NCBI GenBank assembly: GCA_937863205.1
Contig: CALMGA010000524.1
Coordinates: 1-23,765, forward strand
DNA: 23,765 nucleotides
Direction of reading: 5' to 3'
From: an uncultured Beijerinckiaceae bacterium
Lineage (GTDB): Bacteria; Pseudomonadota; Alphaproteobacteria; Rhizobiales; Beijerinckiaceae
This document shows, piece after piece, positions 1 through 7,494 of the stretch. The position numbers were made by a program, and so were the translations under genes. A model generated the notes under the pieces. That model was not told the DNA's origin and did no database searches. It saw nothing but the letters and a program-made list of their open reading frames with translations. Each line of letters starts with the position of its first letter. Position 1 is the first letter of the stretch.

Positions 1-1
1 C

Positions 2-1153
2 GAAAGCTTCAACCAGTCGCAGAAGATGAACCAGATCGGCCAGCTCGCCGGCGGCATGGCGCACGACTTCAACAACGTGCTCACCGCCATCATCGGCTAT
101 TCCGACCTGCTGCTGGCCAACCACCGGCCGACCGATCCGGCCTTCCAGGACATCATGCAGATCAAGCAGAACGCCAACCGAGCCGCCGGCCTGGTTCGCC
201 AGCTGCTCGCCTTTTCCCGCCGGCAGACCCTGCGCCCGCAGGTCCTGCAGATCGGCGACGTGCTGAGCGAGCTGCTCAACCTGCTGCGCCGGCTCGTCGG
301 CGAGAAGATCGAACTCGACCTGCGCCACGGCCGCGACCTGTGGCTCGTCAAGGCCGACATCGCGCAGTTCGAGCAGGTCATCATCAACCTCGTGGTCAAC
401 GCCCGCGACGCCATGCCCTCGGGCGGCACCATCTCGCTGAAGACCCGCAACGTGGCTCCGCCCGACTGCGCCGCCTTCAAGGAGGAAGTGCTGTTGCCCG
501 GCGACTACGTGGCGATCGCCGTCGAGGACAACGGCACCGGCATGCCGGCGGAGGTGCGCGAGAAGATCTTCGAGCCCTTCTTCACGACCAAGGAGGTCGG
601 CAAGGGTACCGGCCTTGGCCTCAGCATGGTGTACGGCACCGTGAAGCAGGAAAACGGCTACGTATTCTGCGACTCCGAGATCGGGCGCGGCACCACCTTC
701 ACCATCCTGCTGCCGCGCCACGTCGCCAGCGAGGCCGACGAGCCGGTGAAGAAGGAGGCGGCCAAGCCGGTGGTCGACTCGACCGGCAACGGCACCATTC
801 TGCTCGTCGAGGACGAGGAAGCCGTGCGCGCCTTCGGCTCGCGGGCGCTGGCGGCGCGCGGCTACACCGTTCTTCAGGCGGAGTCGGGGATCGAAGCCCT
901 GGAGATCGTGGAAGCAAACAAGGGCCGCATCGACCTCATCGTATCCGACGTGGTGATGCCGGAGATGGACGGGCCGACCATGCTGGGCGAGCTGCGCAAG
1001 CGCGGCATCAAGGCCAAGGTGATCTTCGTATCCGGCTACGCGGAGGACGCCTTCCAGCGCAACCTGCCCGAAGGCGAGGACTTCGGCTTCCTGCCCAAAC
1101 CCTTCTCGCTGAAGCAGCTGATCGAAACGGTGAAGGCATCGATCAGCGGGTAG
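2..1153 (+). CDS. cckA: CckA-type hybrid histidine kinase, C-terminal part (5' end outside window)
   Basis: The protein is the kinase and receiver half of CckA, the membrane hybrid kinase that in alphaproteobacteria feeds phosphate through ChpT to CtrA and so controls the cell cycle. The reading frame is open from base 2, so the gene enters from the left and its sensor and membrane part is missing. Visible in order are the H-box GGMAHDFNN (phospho-acceptor His about residue 21 of the visible part), the N-box NARDAMP, the G1 box VEDNGTGMP, the F-box FEPFFTTK, the G2 box GKGTGLGL, and a receiver domain starting ILLVEDEE with its phospho-Asp in [10 protein letters not shown] (about residue 316) and the conserved Lys in FLPKPF. 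All catalytic boxes are intact. The assignment to CckA rather than another hybrid kinase rests on the HDFNN-type H-box followed directly by a C-terminal receiver, and is confident. Confidence 0.9.
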   Translation, partial: ESFNQSQKMNQIGQLAGGMAHDFNNVLTAIIGYSDLLLANHRPTDPAFQDIMQIKQNANRAAGLVRQLLAFSRRQTLRPQVLQIGDVLSELLNLLRRLVGEKIELDLRHGRDLWLVKADIAQFEQVIINLVVNARDAMPSGGTISLKTRNVAPPDCAAFKEEVLLPGDYVAIAVEDNGTGMPAEVREKIFEPFFTTKEVGKGTGLGLSMVYGTVKQENGYVFCDSEIGRGTTFTILLPRHVASEADEPVKKEAAKPVVDSTGNGTILLVEDEEAVRAFGSRALAARGYTVLQAESGIEALEIVEANKGRIDLIVSDVVMPEMDGPTMLGELRKRGIKAKVIFVSGYAEDAFQRNLPEGEDFGFLPKPFSLKQLIETVKASISG

Positions 1154-1375
1154 GGCCACGACAGGCCGGTGTGACTTGCCCGATGACCGCGAGGCGGCAG
1201 CCCTGTCGAGCGCTATGGGCTTGCTGCAAACACCGGATGCGGTCTGATCCCTGCCGTGGCCGTCCGCCCCTAGGCCGACTGTTGCGACCGCGCTGAGCGA
1301 TACGTCAAAACCATGCGATGCGCCGGGCCCGAGCCGCCGACATCGCCTCCCAGCCTCCGCTGGCTGAGTACCCCA

Positions 1376-1588
1376 CTACCAGGGACGGTGACGGATGCCC
1401 ATCATCATGCTGATCGAGACGATCACGGTGCTCAGGGTGACTGCCTGCCCGATCCAGAAGATCGAGCTGGAGAGCGATGCGACGGACATCGCCGACACCA
1501 CGGTATTGATCGTCTCGAAAAGCAGGCCGAACCAGAAGATTCCATAGCCCCAGCCGGCTAGCTGTCGTCCTGTCATGCGCGCGAACAT
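1376..1588 (-). CDS. Small two-helix inner-membrane protein, function unknown
   Basis: This is a 70-aa ORF that I do not recognise. A clear Shine-Dalgarno sequence GGAG lies 7 bases before the ATG at 1588, which supports translation. The protein has a short basic N-terminus (MFARMTGRQ), a first hydrophobic segment around residues 13-37 (WGYGIFWFGLLFE and following) and a second around 43-65 (IFWIGQAVTLSTVIV), then a basic tail (RHRPW). This is the pattern of a helical hairpin with both ends in the cytoplasm. It stands alone between cckA and the ExbB-like unit, on the opposite strand to both. No enzymatic motif is visible. Confidence 0.55.
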   Translation of the reverse strand: MFARMTGRQLAGWGYGIFWFGLLFETINTVVSAMSVASLSSSIFWIGQAVTLSTVIVSISMMMGIRHRPW

Positions 1589-2040
1589 CGTCGTTCTCCA
1601 AAAATCAGCCGCTCGGTCGGGCGCTGCCGTTGCAGCTTTGGGTAGTCAGCGGTTGCCGATTCGACAAGCACAATCGTCTAATAATATGGCGATTTGCCTA
1701 AAGACATAGTCGGCAATGCCTACTTAATATCCATTAACGATTTTGCGAGAGGCGCCGCGCGAGTTCGCCGATTTGCCGCCGCAGCCCTGCTGGGGAAGCA
1801 CGGCCTCCTCCCGAGCCGATCGCGGACGACCGGGACGGCACCCCGGCGGGGAACGGCGATGCGGCGTGTCCGGCGTCCGCGTTTTGGGAGGAGACGGGCA
1901 CCGGAAATCGCTTGCCCATTTGCTGTGGCATCCGCATGGTAGCGGCGCTAGGAATGGCGTGTCGGGCGCGCGGGAGGACAGCCGTGGGTCGGCCCTCCCT
2001 TGAGGCGCGCCGAAGCGGGCGCTTCCCGAGCGGATGGGAC
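1589..2040. other. Intergenic region between divergent genes
   Basis: No convincing gene is seen here. Bases about 1675-1745 are clearly AT-richer than the surroundings (for example CTAATAATATGG and TTAATATCCATTAACG), as expected for promoters of the divergent small membrane protein and the ExbB-like gene. No single -35/-10 pair stands out. The open frames crossing 1740-2040 on both strands have the composition of shadow ORFs. Confidence 0.4.
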
Positions 2041-3084
2041 ATGGTCAAGCGTGGGCTTGACAAGGCGTGGGCTTGGCGAGGCGTAGGCATGCGAGGCGTG
2101 GGCATGGCCGGAGCGGAACCGGGAGCTGGGCAGGGCGACCTGAGGCGTCTCGCTTCGCCCCAGATCTTCCTGGTGCGCATGGTCGTATTCCTGATCCTGG
2201 TCGGCTTCATCGCGCTGATCCTCAACAGGCAGATCAGCCACGCCTTTCTCGCCAATCCCGGGTTGAACGGCCTGATCTTCGGCGTGCTGTTCATCGGCAT
2301 CGTCTTCGGCATCCGCAACGTGGTGCGGCTGTTTCGCGAGATTCGCTGGGTCAATGCGCTGCCGCGCGGCATGGCCGCCCAGGTCAAGCCGCCGGTCCTT
2401 CTCGCGCCGATGGCGACGCTGCTCGGCGATCAGCCGCCGACGACCGGCCTGTCCACCGTCACCTTGCGAATCATCCTCGACTCCATCGGCACCCGCCTCG
2501 ACGAGGCTCGCGAAGTGTCGCGCTATCTCACCGGCCTGCTCATCTTCCTCGGCCTGCTCGGCACCTTCTGGGGGCTGGTGAACACCGTGGGTTCGCTCGG
2601 CAACGTGCTGAATTCGCTGCAAACCGGCTCGGATGCCGGCGCCATGTTCGACGAGTTGAAGACCAACCTCGCCCAGCCGCTCGCCGGCATGAGCGTGTCC
2701 TTCACGTCCTCACTGTTCGGGCTGTCCGGCTCGCTGATCCTCGGCTTCCTCGACCTGCAGGCCGGCCAGGCGCAGAACCGCTTCTACACCGAGCTTGAGG
2801 ATGCGCTCACCGCCCATACCGCTCCCGAGGCGATTACCGATGGGTTCCCCGCCGGCTCCGACCTCAAGGCCGCCCTCGACAAGCTTTCATCGGGCACCGA
2901 CCTGTCGCACCAGCGGGCGAGTTCGGCGGCAATGGCCAACCTCGCCGATGGCATCCAGGCCCTGGTCCAGCACATGCGCGGGGAACAGCAGCAGATCCGC
3001 GACTGGGTCGAGTCCCAGGCCGAGCAGAACGGCGAGATCCGCTCCCTGCTGCGCCGCCTCGCCTCGGAATCGGAGCGCAGCTGA
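2041..3084 (+). CDS. MotA/TolQ/ExbB-like proton-channel subunit
   Basis: This is a probable inner-membrane stator subunit of the MotA/TolQ/ExbB proton-channel superfamily, pairing with the OmpA/MotB-like protein encoded next. Hydrophobic segments lie near residues 43-63 (LVRMVVFLILVGFIALIL), 78-97 (LIFGVLFIGIVFGI), 162-184 (GLLIFLGLLGTFWGLV) and 224-240. The LLGTFWGLVNTVGSL segment is the family's channel helix. The C-terminal tail is polar and probably helical. The stop overlaps the next ATG (TGATG), so the two genes are translationally coupled. The start is uncertain. The ATG at 2041 has no strong ribosome site, and a short tandem repeat fills codons 3-23. In-frame ATGs at 2089 and 2104 give a more family-like N-terminus (MAGAEPGAGQ), and 2104 may be the true start. 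The protein energised here is not known; a role in cell-envelope maintenance is inferred. Confidence 0.8.
   Translation: MVKRGLDKAWAWRGVGMRGVGMAGAEPGAGQGDLRRLASPQIFLVRMVVFLILVGFIALILNRQISHAFLANPGLNGLIFGVLFIGIVFGIRNVVRLFREIRWVNALPRGMAAQVKPPVLLAPMATLLGDQPPTTGLSTVTLRIILDSIGTRLDEAREVSRYLTGLLIFLGLLGTFWGLVNTVGSLGNVLNSLQTGSDAGAMFDELKTNLAQPLAGMSVSFTSSLFGLSGSLILGFLDLQAGQAQNRFYTELEDALTAHTAPEAITDGFPAGSDLKAALDKLSSGTDLSHQRASSAAMANLADGIQALVQHMRGEQQQIRDWVESQAEQNGEIRSLLRRLASESERS
2049..2110 (+). repeat. Four near-tandem 15-16 bp repeats at the start of the ExbB-like gene
   Basis: Units are GCGTGGGCTTGACAAG (2049-2064), GCGTGGGCTTGGCGAG (2065-2080), GCGTAGGCATGCGAG (2081-2095) and GCGTGGGCATGGCCG (2096-2110). 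Two units are 16 bp and two are 15 bp, so the period is not kept in frame. The repeat supplies extra in-frame ATG codons at 2089 and 2104, which makes the translation start ambiguous. Confidence 0.75.
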
Positions 3085-4109
3085 TGCCGCTCTCGCGGCG
3101 CGCGAGGTCGCGCCAGATCGACTACTGGCCCGGCTTCGTCGACGCCCTGTCGACCATGCTTCTCGCCATCATCTTCCTTTTGTCGGTGTTCATGCTGGCG
3201 CAGTTCTTCCTGGCCCGCGAGGTCACCGGCAAGGACACCGCGCTCACCCGACTCAACAGGCAGATCGAGGAGCTGACCTCGCTTCTCGCCTTGGAGCGCG
3301 CCGGCAAGCAGACGGCGGACATCAACCTTGCCTCGCTGGCCGCCACGCTGGATGGCGCCAACAAGGATCGCGCTCGCCTGCAAGTCCAGATCGACCAGTC
3401 CGCCGCGCAGGCCGCGGGGTCCGGCGGCGCGGCGGTGCAGGCCGAGGCGGCGCTTGGCAAGGAGAAGGAGCTGTCGGCCCGCGCCGCCTCGCGGGTCGAT
3501 CTCCTCAACCAGCAGATCGCCGCCCTGCGCCGTCAGCTCGCCGCGTTGGAGGACGCGCTGTCGGCCAGCGAAAGCAAGGACAAGGAGGCGCAGTCGCGCA
3601 TCGCCGACCTCGGCTCACGCCTCAACGTCGCCCTGGCGCAGCGCGTCCAGGAACTGGCCAAGTACAGGTCCGACTTCTTCGGGCGCCTGCGGCAGATCCT
3701 CGGCGACCGGCCTGGCGTCCACGTCGTCGGCGACCGCTTCGTGTTCCAGTCGGAAGTGCTGTTCGACTCGGGTCAGGCGGCGGTCAATCCGGCCGGCCAC
3801 GCCGAACTCGACCAGCTCGCCGGCGCCCTCAAGCAGCTTGAACGCGAAATCCCGCCCGATATCAATTGGGTGATGCGCGTCGACGGACACACCGATGCCA
3901 AGCGCGTCCGATCCGGGGCTTACAAGTCGAACTGGGAACTCTCCGCCGACCGGGCCATCGCGGTGGTGGAGTACCTCGTCGACCACGGCGTCGATCCGCA
4001 CAGGCTGGTTGCCGCGGGCTTCGGCGAGTATCAGCCCATCGACGCCGGCACGGGCGACGAGGCGCTGCGCAGGAATCGCCGCATCGAGCTGAAACTGACG
4101 GAAAAATGA
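3084..4109 (+). CDS. MotB/OmpA-like peptidoglycan-binding stator partner with long coiled coil
   Basis: This 341-aa protein pairs with the upstream ExbB-like channel. It has a basic N-terminus, one membrane helix about residues 18-43 (VDALSTMLLAIIFLLSVF) with Asp20 just inside it at the position of the proton-binding Asp of MotB, and a long Glu/Gln/Ala-rich predicted coiled coil about 45-195. An OmpA-like domain follows from about 215 to the end. The peptidoglycan-binding signature is visible: VDGHTDAKR, then NWELSADRA, then RRNRRIELKL at the C-terminus. The coiled coil would span the periplasm so that the OmpA domain reaches the wall. The start ATG overlaps the preceding stop and the stop overlaps the next ATG (ATGA). 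The architecture is that of a stator anchor; the process it drives is unknown. Confidence 0.85.
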   Translation: MPLSRRARSRQIDYWPGFVDALSTMLLAIIFLLSVFMLAQFFLAREVTGKDTALTRLNRQIEELTSLLALERAGKQTADINLASLAATLDGANKDRARLQVQIDQSAAQAAGSGGAAVQAEAALGKEKELSARAASRVDLLNQQIAALRRQLAALEDALSASESKDKEAQSRIADLGSRLNVALAQRVQELAKYRSDFFGRLRQILGDRPGVHVVGDRFVFQSEVLFDSGQAAVNPAGHAELDQLAGALKQLEREIPPDINWVMRVDGHTDAKRVRSGAYKSNWELSADRAIAVVEYLVDHGVDPHRLVAAGFGEYQPIDAGTGDEALRRNRRIELKLTEK

Positions 4110-4453
4110 CCGCTCTCGACGACCGATTGCAGATCCGCAACGCCGACAAGGCGCAGGCCCTGGGCGAGGTCGCCGCCGTGCTGGCGATGATCGACGGCGA
4201 GCACCGCGACCCCGATCCTTGGGAGCGTCTCTGCCTGTTGCGCGCCTTCAGCCTGATCTCGTCCGGCTGCTACCTCGTCGCGGCAACGGAAGCGCGCTAC
4301 GCCTCCGACAAGCCGACGCGCCCGCTCGACGAGATCGCCGCCGAGCCGGTGATCGCGCGCCTCGATCTTCTGACCCTGTTCGAGGGCCTCAAAGAGGCGA
4401 TGGCCGAGGACGCCCGGCTTTACCCCCATCTCGGGCCGATGGCGCTGGGCTGA
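4106..4453 (+). CDS. Conserved hypothetical protein, third gene of the ExbB/OmpA-like unit
   Basis: This 115-aa soluble, acidic, helix-rich protein has no domain I recognise. The ATG overlaps the stop of the OmpA-like gene (ATGA), so it is almost certainly translated from the same mRNA. The frame is open further upstream inside the OmpA gene, but the coupled ATG at 4106 is the sensible start. No signal peptide or membrane segment is seen, although a short hydrophobic stretch with one Cys (LISSGCYLVAATEA) lies near the centre. The C-terminus ends 13 bases before the convergent cysQ stop. Its tight coupling suggests a cytoplasmic partner or regulator of the channel pair. That is inference from position only. 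Confidence 0.7.
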   Translation: MTALDDRLQIRNADKAQALGEVAAVLAMIDGEHRDPDPWERLCLLRAFSLISSGCYLVAATEARYASDKPTRPLDEIAAEPVIARLDLLTLFEGLKEAMAEDARLYPHLGPMALG

Positions 4454-4466
4454 AAACAGCGGGCAC

Positions 4467-5279
4467 TCAGCCGAACGGCGTGCGCGCCACCGCGTCGCGA
4501 AAAGGTCGCTGCAGCGCCGAGGGCGTCGCCGTCAGCATGCCGTGGCTCGGCTCCGCCCTGTTGTAGATCAGCGGCTTCCCATCGCGGCCGGCGAGCAGGC
4601 CGCCGGCCTCCTGCAGAACGAGGTCGGCGGCGGCGATGTCCCAATCGTGGGAGTCGCGGGCGGTGAGGCCGGCGCTGTAGACGCTGGAGGCCACCATCAC
4701 GATGCGCAGGGCAAGCGAGGCGATCTTCGGCTTGAAGTCGAACTCGACGCCGATGGCCCGCAGCGCGCTCGAAAGATTGCCGGGGCAGGTCACGGCCATG
4801 TCCGCGCGGGGCGCTTGCGCGGCCTCGACCCGAAGCGGCACTCCGTTGAGCCAGGCTCCTTCGCCGGCGATGGCGGTGTAGGTGTCGCCCAGCGCCGGCG
4901 CATGCACCACGCCGGTCACCGGACGACCGTTCTCGACCAGCGCGATGGCGATGCACCAGTTGCGGTCGCCGCGGGCGAAGCCGCGCGTGCCGTCGATGGG
5001 GTCGACGATGATGACGCGGGCGGCACCCAAGCGCGAGGCATCGTCGGCGCTTTCCTCCGACAGCCACGCCGCGCCGGGCCACAGCGCCTTTAATCGCTCT
5101 TCAAGGAACGCGTTGACGGCGTGGTCCGCCTCGGTCACGGGCGTGCCGTCGCCCTTCCATTCCACGCCGGCATGGGTTTTCTCGCCGGCATGGAAGAAGC
5201 CGAGCGCGATGTGCCCCGCCTCCGTGGCGATGGCGACGAGGCGGGCGAGGGTGGCGGCATCGTTGGCGGGAAAGCTCAT
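4467..5279 (-). CDS. cysQ: CysQ-like 3'(2'),5'-bisphosphate nucleotidase / inositol-monophosphatase family
   Basis: This 270-aa protein belongs to the Mg-dependent, lithium-sensitive phosphatase family. Metal-binding motifs are WLSEES (first Glu), DPIDGTRGF (the classical D-P-I-D-G-T) and, near the C-terminus, WDIAAADLVLQEAGG. Family members hydrolyse 3'-phosphoadenosine 5'-phosphate from sulfate assimilation, or inositol and related sugar monophosphates. I prefer the CysQ branch because of the overall length and the motif spacing, but the substrate cannot be read from the sequence. It lies 36 bp downstream of the glcG-like gene on the same strand and may be co-transcribed with it. It converges with the ExbB/OmpA-like unit with only 13 bp between stops. 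Confidence 0.8.
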   Translation of the reverse strand: MSFPANDAATLARLVAIATEAGHIALGFFHAGEKTHAGVEWKGDGTPVTEADHAVNAFLEERLKALWPGAAWLSEESADDASRLGAARVIIVDPIDGTRGFARGDRNWCIAIALVENGRPVTGVVHAPALGDTYTAIAGEGAWLNGVPLRVEAAQAPRADMAVTCPGNLSSALRAIGVEFDFKPKIASLALRIVMVASSVYSAGLTARDSHDWDIAAADLVLQEAGGLLAGRDGKPLIYNRAEPSHGMLTATPSALQRPFRDAVARTPFG

Positions 5280-5315
5280 CGATCGTCCGATGCTCGCCGG
5301 TTCACGCTTGCGGGC

Positions 5316-5735
5316 TCATGCGGGCGAGCCGAGCTTGTCGACGGCCTGCAGGCCGGCCTTGGCGACCACGCCGTCCTGCTGCGAGGTGAGGCCGGAGATG
5401 CCGATGGCGCCCACGATCGCCTCGCGCCACACGATCGGCAGGCCGCCCTCGACGGTTGTGGCGCCGGGCAGGGTCATCATCCCCAGGCGTCCGTCGGCCA
5501 CGGCCTTCTCCAGGGCCGCCGAGGGGCGCTTGAACATCACGGCCGTGCGCGCCTTTTCCGGCGCAATGGTGCAGGACGCCTTCTGCGTGCCGTCCATCCG
5601 TTCGAGATAAACGAGGTGGCCGCCCTCGTCGACGATCGCGATCACCACCGCCCAGCCGTTCGCTTCGGCTTCCGCGCGGGCGGCAGCGGCGATCAGCTTG
5701 GCGTCCGACAAGGCAAGAACGTGGGTAGGGATCAT
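5316..5735 (-). CDS. GlcG/HbpS-family (DUF336) heme-binding-type protein
   Basis: This 139-aa protein has the GlcG/HbpS fold signature: an Ala-rich first helix (LIAAAARAEAEANGW), the strand AVVIAIVDEGGHLVYLERMDG, the segment KARTAVMFKRPS, and the Gly-rich end (AIVGAIGISGLTSQQD). Family members are small cytoplasmic proteins, some binding heme or cobalamin, often beside glycolate or oxidation genes. I chose the ATG at 5735 because the protein then begins just before the conserved first helix. The frame extends upstream to 5774 but that extension is Cys/Arg-rich and unlike the family. An AAGG sequence precedes the start at rather long spacing. The gene probably forms a two-gene transcript with cysQ. 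Confidence 0.75.
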   Translation of the reverse strand: MIPTHVLALSDAKLIAAAARAEAEANGWAVVIAIVDEGGHLVYLERMDGTQKASCTIAPEKARTAVMFKRPSAALEKAVADGRLGMMTLPGATTVEGGLPIVWREAIVGAIGISGLTSQQDGVVAKAGLQAVDKLGSPA

Positions 5736-5813
5736 CGGGAGCTTCGACCTTTCCTGCCGTTGGCAGCGGCACATTGCGGCGGCGGTCGGGCGAGATCAAG
5801 CCGAGGCGCGGCG

Positions 5814-5877
5814 GCAGGGCGCAATCGTCGCGATGCGGCCCGATCCGTCGCATTTGAGCGATTGCGCTTGGCCCTGC
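5814..5877. other. Long imperfect inverted repeat between glcG-like and DUF6101 genes
   Basis: The left arm 5814-5827 (GCAGGGCGCAATCG) is complementary to the right-arm blocks CGATTGCGC (5859-5867) and GCCCTGC (5871-5877), with a short bulge between the right blocks. The central region carries a further small pairing. RNA from either strand could form a stable stem. No T-run follows, so it is not a classical terminator. It lies in the promoter region of both divergent genes and could be regulatory. Confidence 0.5.
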
Positions 5878-5904
5878 GAAAGCCTGGTGACGAAAAGCCG
5901 ACTT

Positions 5905-5928
5905 GAAACAGTGGGTTGCGCCTGTTTC
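5905..5928. promoter_or_regulatory. Candidate operator: perfect 7-bp inverted repeat upstream of DUF6101 gene
   Basis: GAAACAG (5905-5911) and CTGTTTC (5922-5928) form a perfect dyad with a 10-bp spacer, about 70 bp before the DUF6101 start. The spacing of the half-site centres (17 bp) is close to what a dimeric helix-turn-helix repressor uses. The binding protein is unknown. Confidence 0.4.
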
Positions 5929-5997
5929 GCCGGGCTCGTTAGGGGTTCAACCGCGTTGGCGCGCTCATGGTCGGGTCAGTTGAGCAGGAGTTGCCAG

Positions 5998-6555
5998 ATG
6001 ACCCAAGCCGCCGAGATCCACGCCGACAGGAGCCGCCCCGACATCATCCACCAGGGCCCGGTCCATCACGGCATGATCCACCAGGGCTTGGAAGGCTTCT
6101 CCATCACCCGCCGCGCCATCGACCCCCGGGCCGATGGCGCCAGCCGCATGATCCGGCTCAGCGCGGGCGCCGTCACCATCGACCGCACGCTCGACGGCGT
6201 ACGCATGCGCATCGGCGTTCCCACCGCCGCCTACCGCGACCTCGTCATCTGCGTGCGCGCGTCGAGCGGCCGTGCCACGCTGCGGCTGCGCCATGACGAC
6301 GAGGACCTCGACGTGGTGATCGGCAGCGGCGAAGCGGAGGAGGTGGCCCGCACCGCCCGCGCCTGGAGCGCGGTGACCGGCAAGCCGGTGGCGATCGAGT
6401 TCGGCGGCGTCACTTTGCGCGATCCCTATGCCCGCGCCCGCAAGCGTCAGAAGGCGGCGCGCCGCTCCCGCTTCGCCCGCCGCCGCAGCGCCGGCGTCAC
6501 CGTTCGCCTCGGCACCAGTTTCTCGGGCGAGCGCGAAATCATCGCGCGTGGCTGA
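5998..6555 (+). CDS. DUF6101-like basic protein
   Basis: This 185-aa protein resembles the DUF6101 family of Hyphomicrobiales, whose function is not known. The likeness lies in an [15 protein letters not shown] strand segment, a central [20 protein letters not shown] segment, and the C-terminal [11 protein letters not shown] followed by a very Arg-rich tail ([10 protein letters not shown]). The ATG at 5998 is preceded by AGGAG at 8 bases, so the start is firm; the frame is open upstream but has no equal signal. The N-terminus is His-rich and contains an internal duplication ([13 protein letters not shown]). There are no membrane segments. The basic tail suggests nucleic-acid or phospholipid contact, which is speculation. 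A hairpin follows the stop directly. Confidence 0.65.
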   Translation: MTQAAEIHADRSRPDIIHQGPVHHGMIHQGLEGFSITRRAIDPRADGASRMIRLSAGAVTIDRTLDGVRMRIGVPTAAYRDLVICVRASSGRATLRLRHDDEDLDVVIGSGEAEEVARTARAWSAVTGKPVAIEFGGVTLRDPYARARKRQKAARRSRFARRRSAGVTVRLGTSFSGEREIIARG

Positions 6556-6575
6556 GGCGGACTCTGCCGTCCGCC
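6556..6575 (+). terminator. Hairpin after the DUF6101 gene
   Basis: GGCGGAC (6556-6562) pairs perfectly with GTCCGCC (6569-6575) across a 6-base loop, starting at the base after the stop codon. There is no T-run, so termination is plausible but not certain. Confidence 0.4.
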
Positions 6576-6603
6576 GGCTCGCCTGCGCCGGCGACCGACG
6601 ACG

Positions 6604-6633
6604 TTGACACGGCGACCCCGCGCGCCCTAGATC
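6604..6633 (+). promoter_or_regulatory. Sigma-70 type promoter for the riboswitch-cob transcript
   Basis: A consensus -35 TTGACA (6604-6609) and a -10 TAGATC (6628-6633) are separated by 18 bp. The predicted start of transcription falls near 6640, a few bases before the cobalamin aptamer, which fits a B12-controlled leader. Confidence 0.55.
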
Positions 6634-6644
6634 GCCGCTCGCCC

Positions 6645-6856
6645 GACGGTCCCGTTCGATGTTCGAAGGGGTTCGCAAGGGAACGTGGGGTCCGGCGTGC
6701 CGGGCCGCGAGCCACGGCTGCCCCCGCAACTGTGAGTGGGAAGCGCGGACGCCATCGTGCCACTGGGCTTTTTGGGATGACACCACCTTCGGTGTGTTCC
6801 CGGCCCGGGAAGGCGGCGCCCGCAGCGTTTGACCCGCGAGCCAGGACACCTGCCGT
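6645..6856 (+). promoter_or_regulatory. Cobalamin (adenosylcobalamin-type) riboswitch
   Basis: The leader contains the conserved cobalamin-riboswitch elements in order: an AAGGGAACGTGGGG-like segment (6686-6700 region), the B12-box core GCTGCCCCCGCAACTGT (6717-6733), a GCCACTG element near 6757, GGGAAGGCGGC near 6808, and the closing AGCCAGGACACCTGCC (6839-6854). When B12 is bound, such aptamers switch off downstream genes. The aptamer lies 5' of the DUF1636-cobH-cobI transcript. Outer boundaries are approximate. Confidence 0.93.
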
Positions 6857-6872
6857 CCCCTCATACGCGCGT

Positions 6873-6896
6873 GACGCCGGCGGGGTGCCCGGCGTC
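6873..6896 (+). terminator. Hairpin just downstream of the riboswitch (possible expression platform)
   Basis: GACGCCGG (6873-6880) pairs perfectly with CCGGCGTC (6889-6896) over an 8-base loop. It sits between the aptamer and the first coding region. No T-run follows, so it may act by a Rho-dependent route or by masking downstream sequence rather than as a simple terminator. Confidence 0.45.
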
Positions 6897-6954
6897 AATC
6901 CTGCCGCCTCGCACGGCATGGGCGCGCCTGCGCACACCCGGAACCGCGCCCGCC

Positions 6955-7494
6955 ATGGATCAGACGAGCTTGAACCGGACGGGTCCGCTGCAATCCGGCT
7001 TGCTGCCGACGGGTTTGGACGGGGCTGCCGGCCAAGCCTCCGCTGTTTCCCAGTCGTCCGCCGCTCAGGCGCCCGATGCCGCGCTCAAGCTGGCGCCCGA
7101 GCTGGCGCCGATGACGCTCTACGTCTGCACGACCTGTCGCGACGCCAACCACGAGGCGAGCCGGGCGGCTGGTCAGCCCTGCGCCGGCGCGCGCCTGCAT
7201 GCCGATCTGCTGGCCGGCCTTTCCGCCGCCGATCCGGCGATCCGCGTGGTTCCGGTGGAATGCCTCAGCGTATGCCGGCGAACCTGCGCGGTGAGCTTCG
7301 CCGCGCCGGGCAAATGGACCTACGTCTACGGCGACCTGCCGGCCGATACCGCCGCCGCCACGGTGCTTGCCGGCGCCAGCCTGTATGCCGCCGCGCCCGA
7401 CGGCCTCATTCCCTGGAAGCTGCGTCCGGACGCCCTCAGGAAGGGCGCGGTGGCGCGGGTCCCGCCCCTGCCGCCGTCGCCGTCCGCCCCGTGA
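6955..7494 (+). CDS. DUF1636 metal-binding, ferredoxin-like protein
   Basis: This protein belongs to the DUF1636 family, thioredoxin-fold ferredoxin-like proteins often found with cobalamin genes. The Cys pattern is clear: LYVCTTCRD at the start of the domain, then QPCAG, then [15 protein letters not shown], which could hold a [2Fe-2S] cluster or another metal. The C-terminal part ([10 protein letters not shown]) is also family-like. From the ATG at 6955 the protein has 179 aa with a non-conserved, low-complexity N-terminus of about 52 residues. The in-frame ATG at 7111 begins MTLYVCTTC and matches the usual family start, so it may be the true one. Neither start has a strong ribosome site. 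The stop overlaps the cobH GTG. Control by the riboswitch supports a role in cobalt or cobalamin metabolism. Confidence 0.8.
   Translation: MDQTSLNRTGPLQSGLLPTGLDGAAGQASAVSQSSAAQAPDAALKLAPELAPMTLYVCTTCRDANHEASRAAGQPCAGARLHADLLAGLSAADPAIRVVPVECLSVCRRTCAVSFAAPGKWTYVYGDLPADTAAATVLAGASLYAAAPDGLIPWKLRPDALRKGAVARVPPLPPSPSAP

Noticed and set aside
2041..4453. Zorya-type anti-phage system
   Set aside because: Only the generic channel and OmpA-like pair is present. No ZorC, ZorD helicase or ZorE nuclease follows, the third gene is a 115-aa unknown, and the setting is core chromosome.
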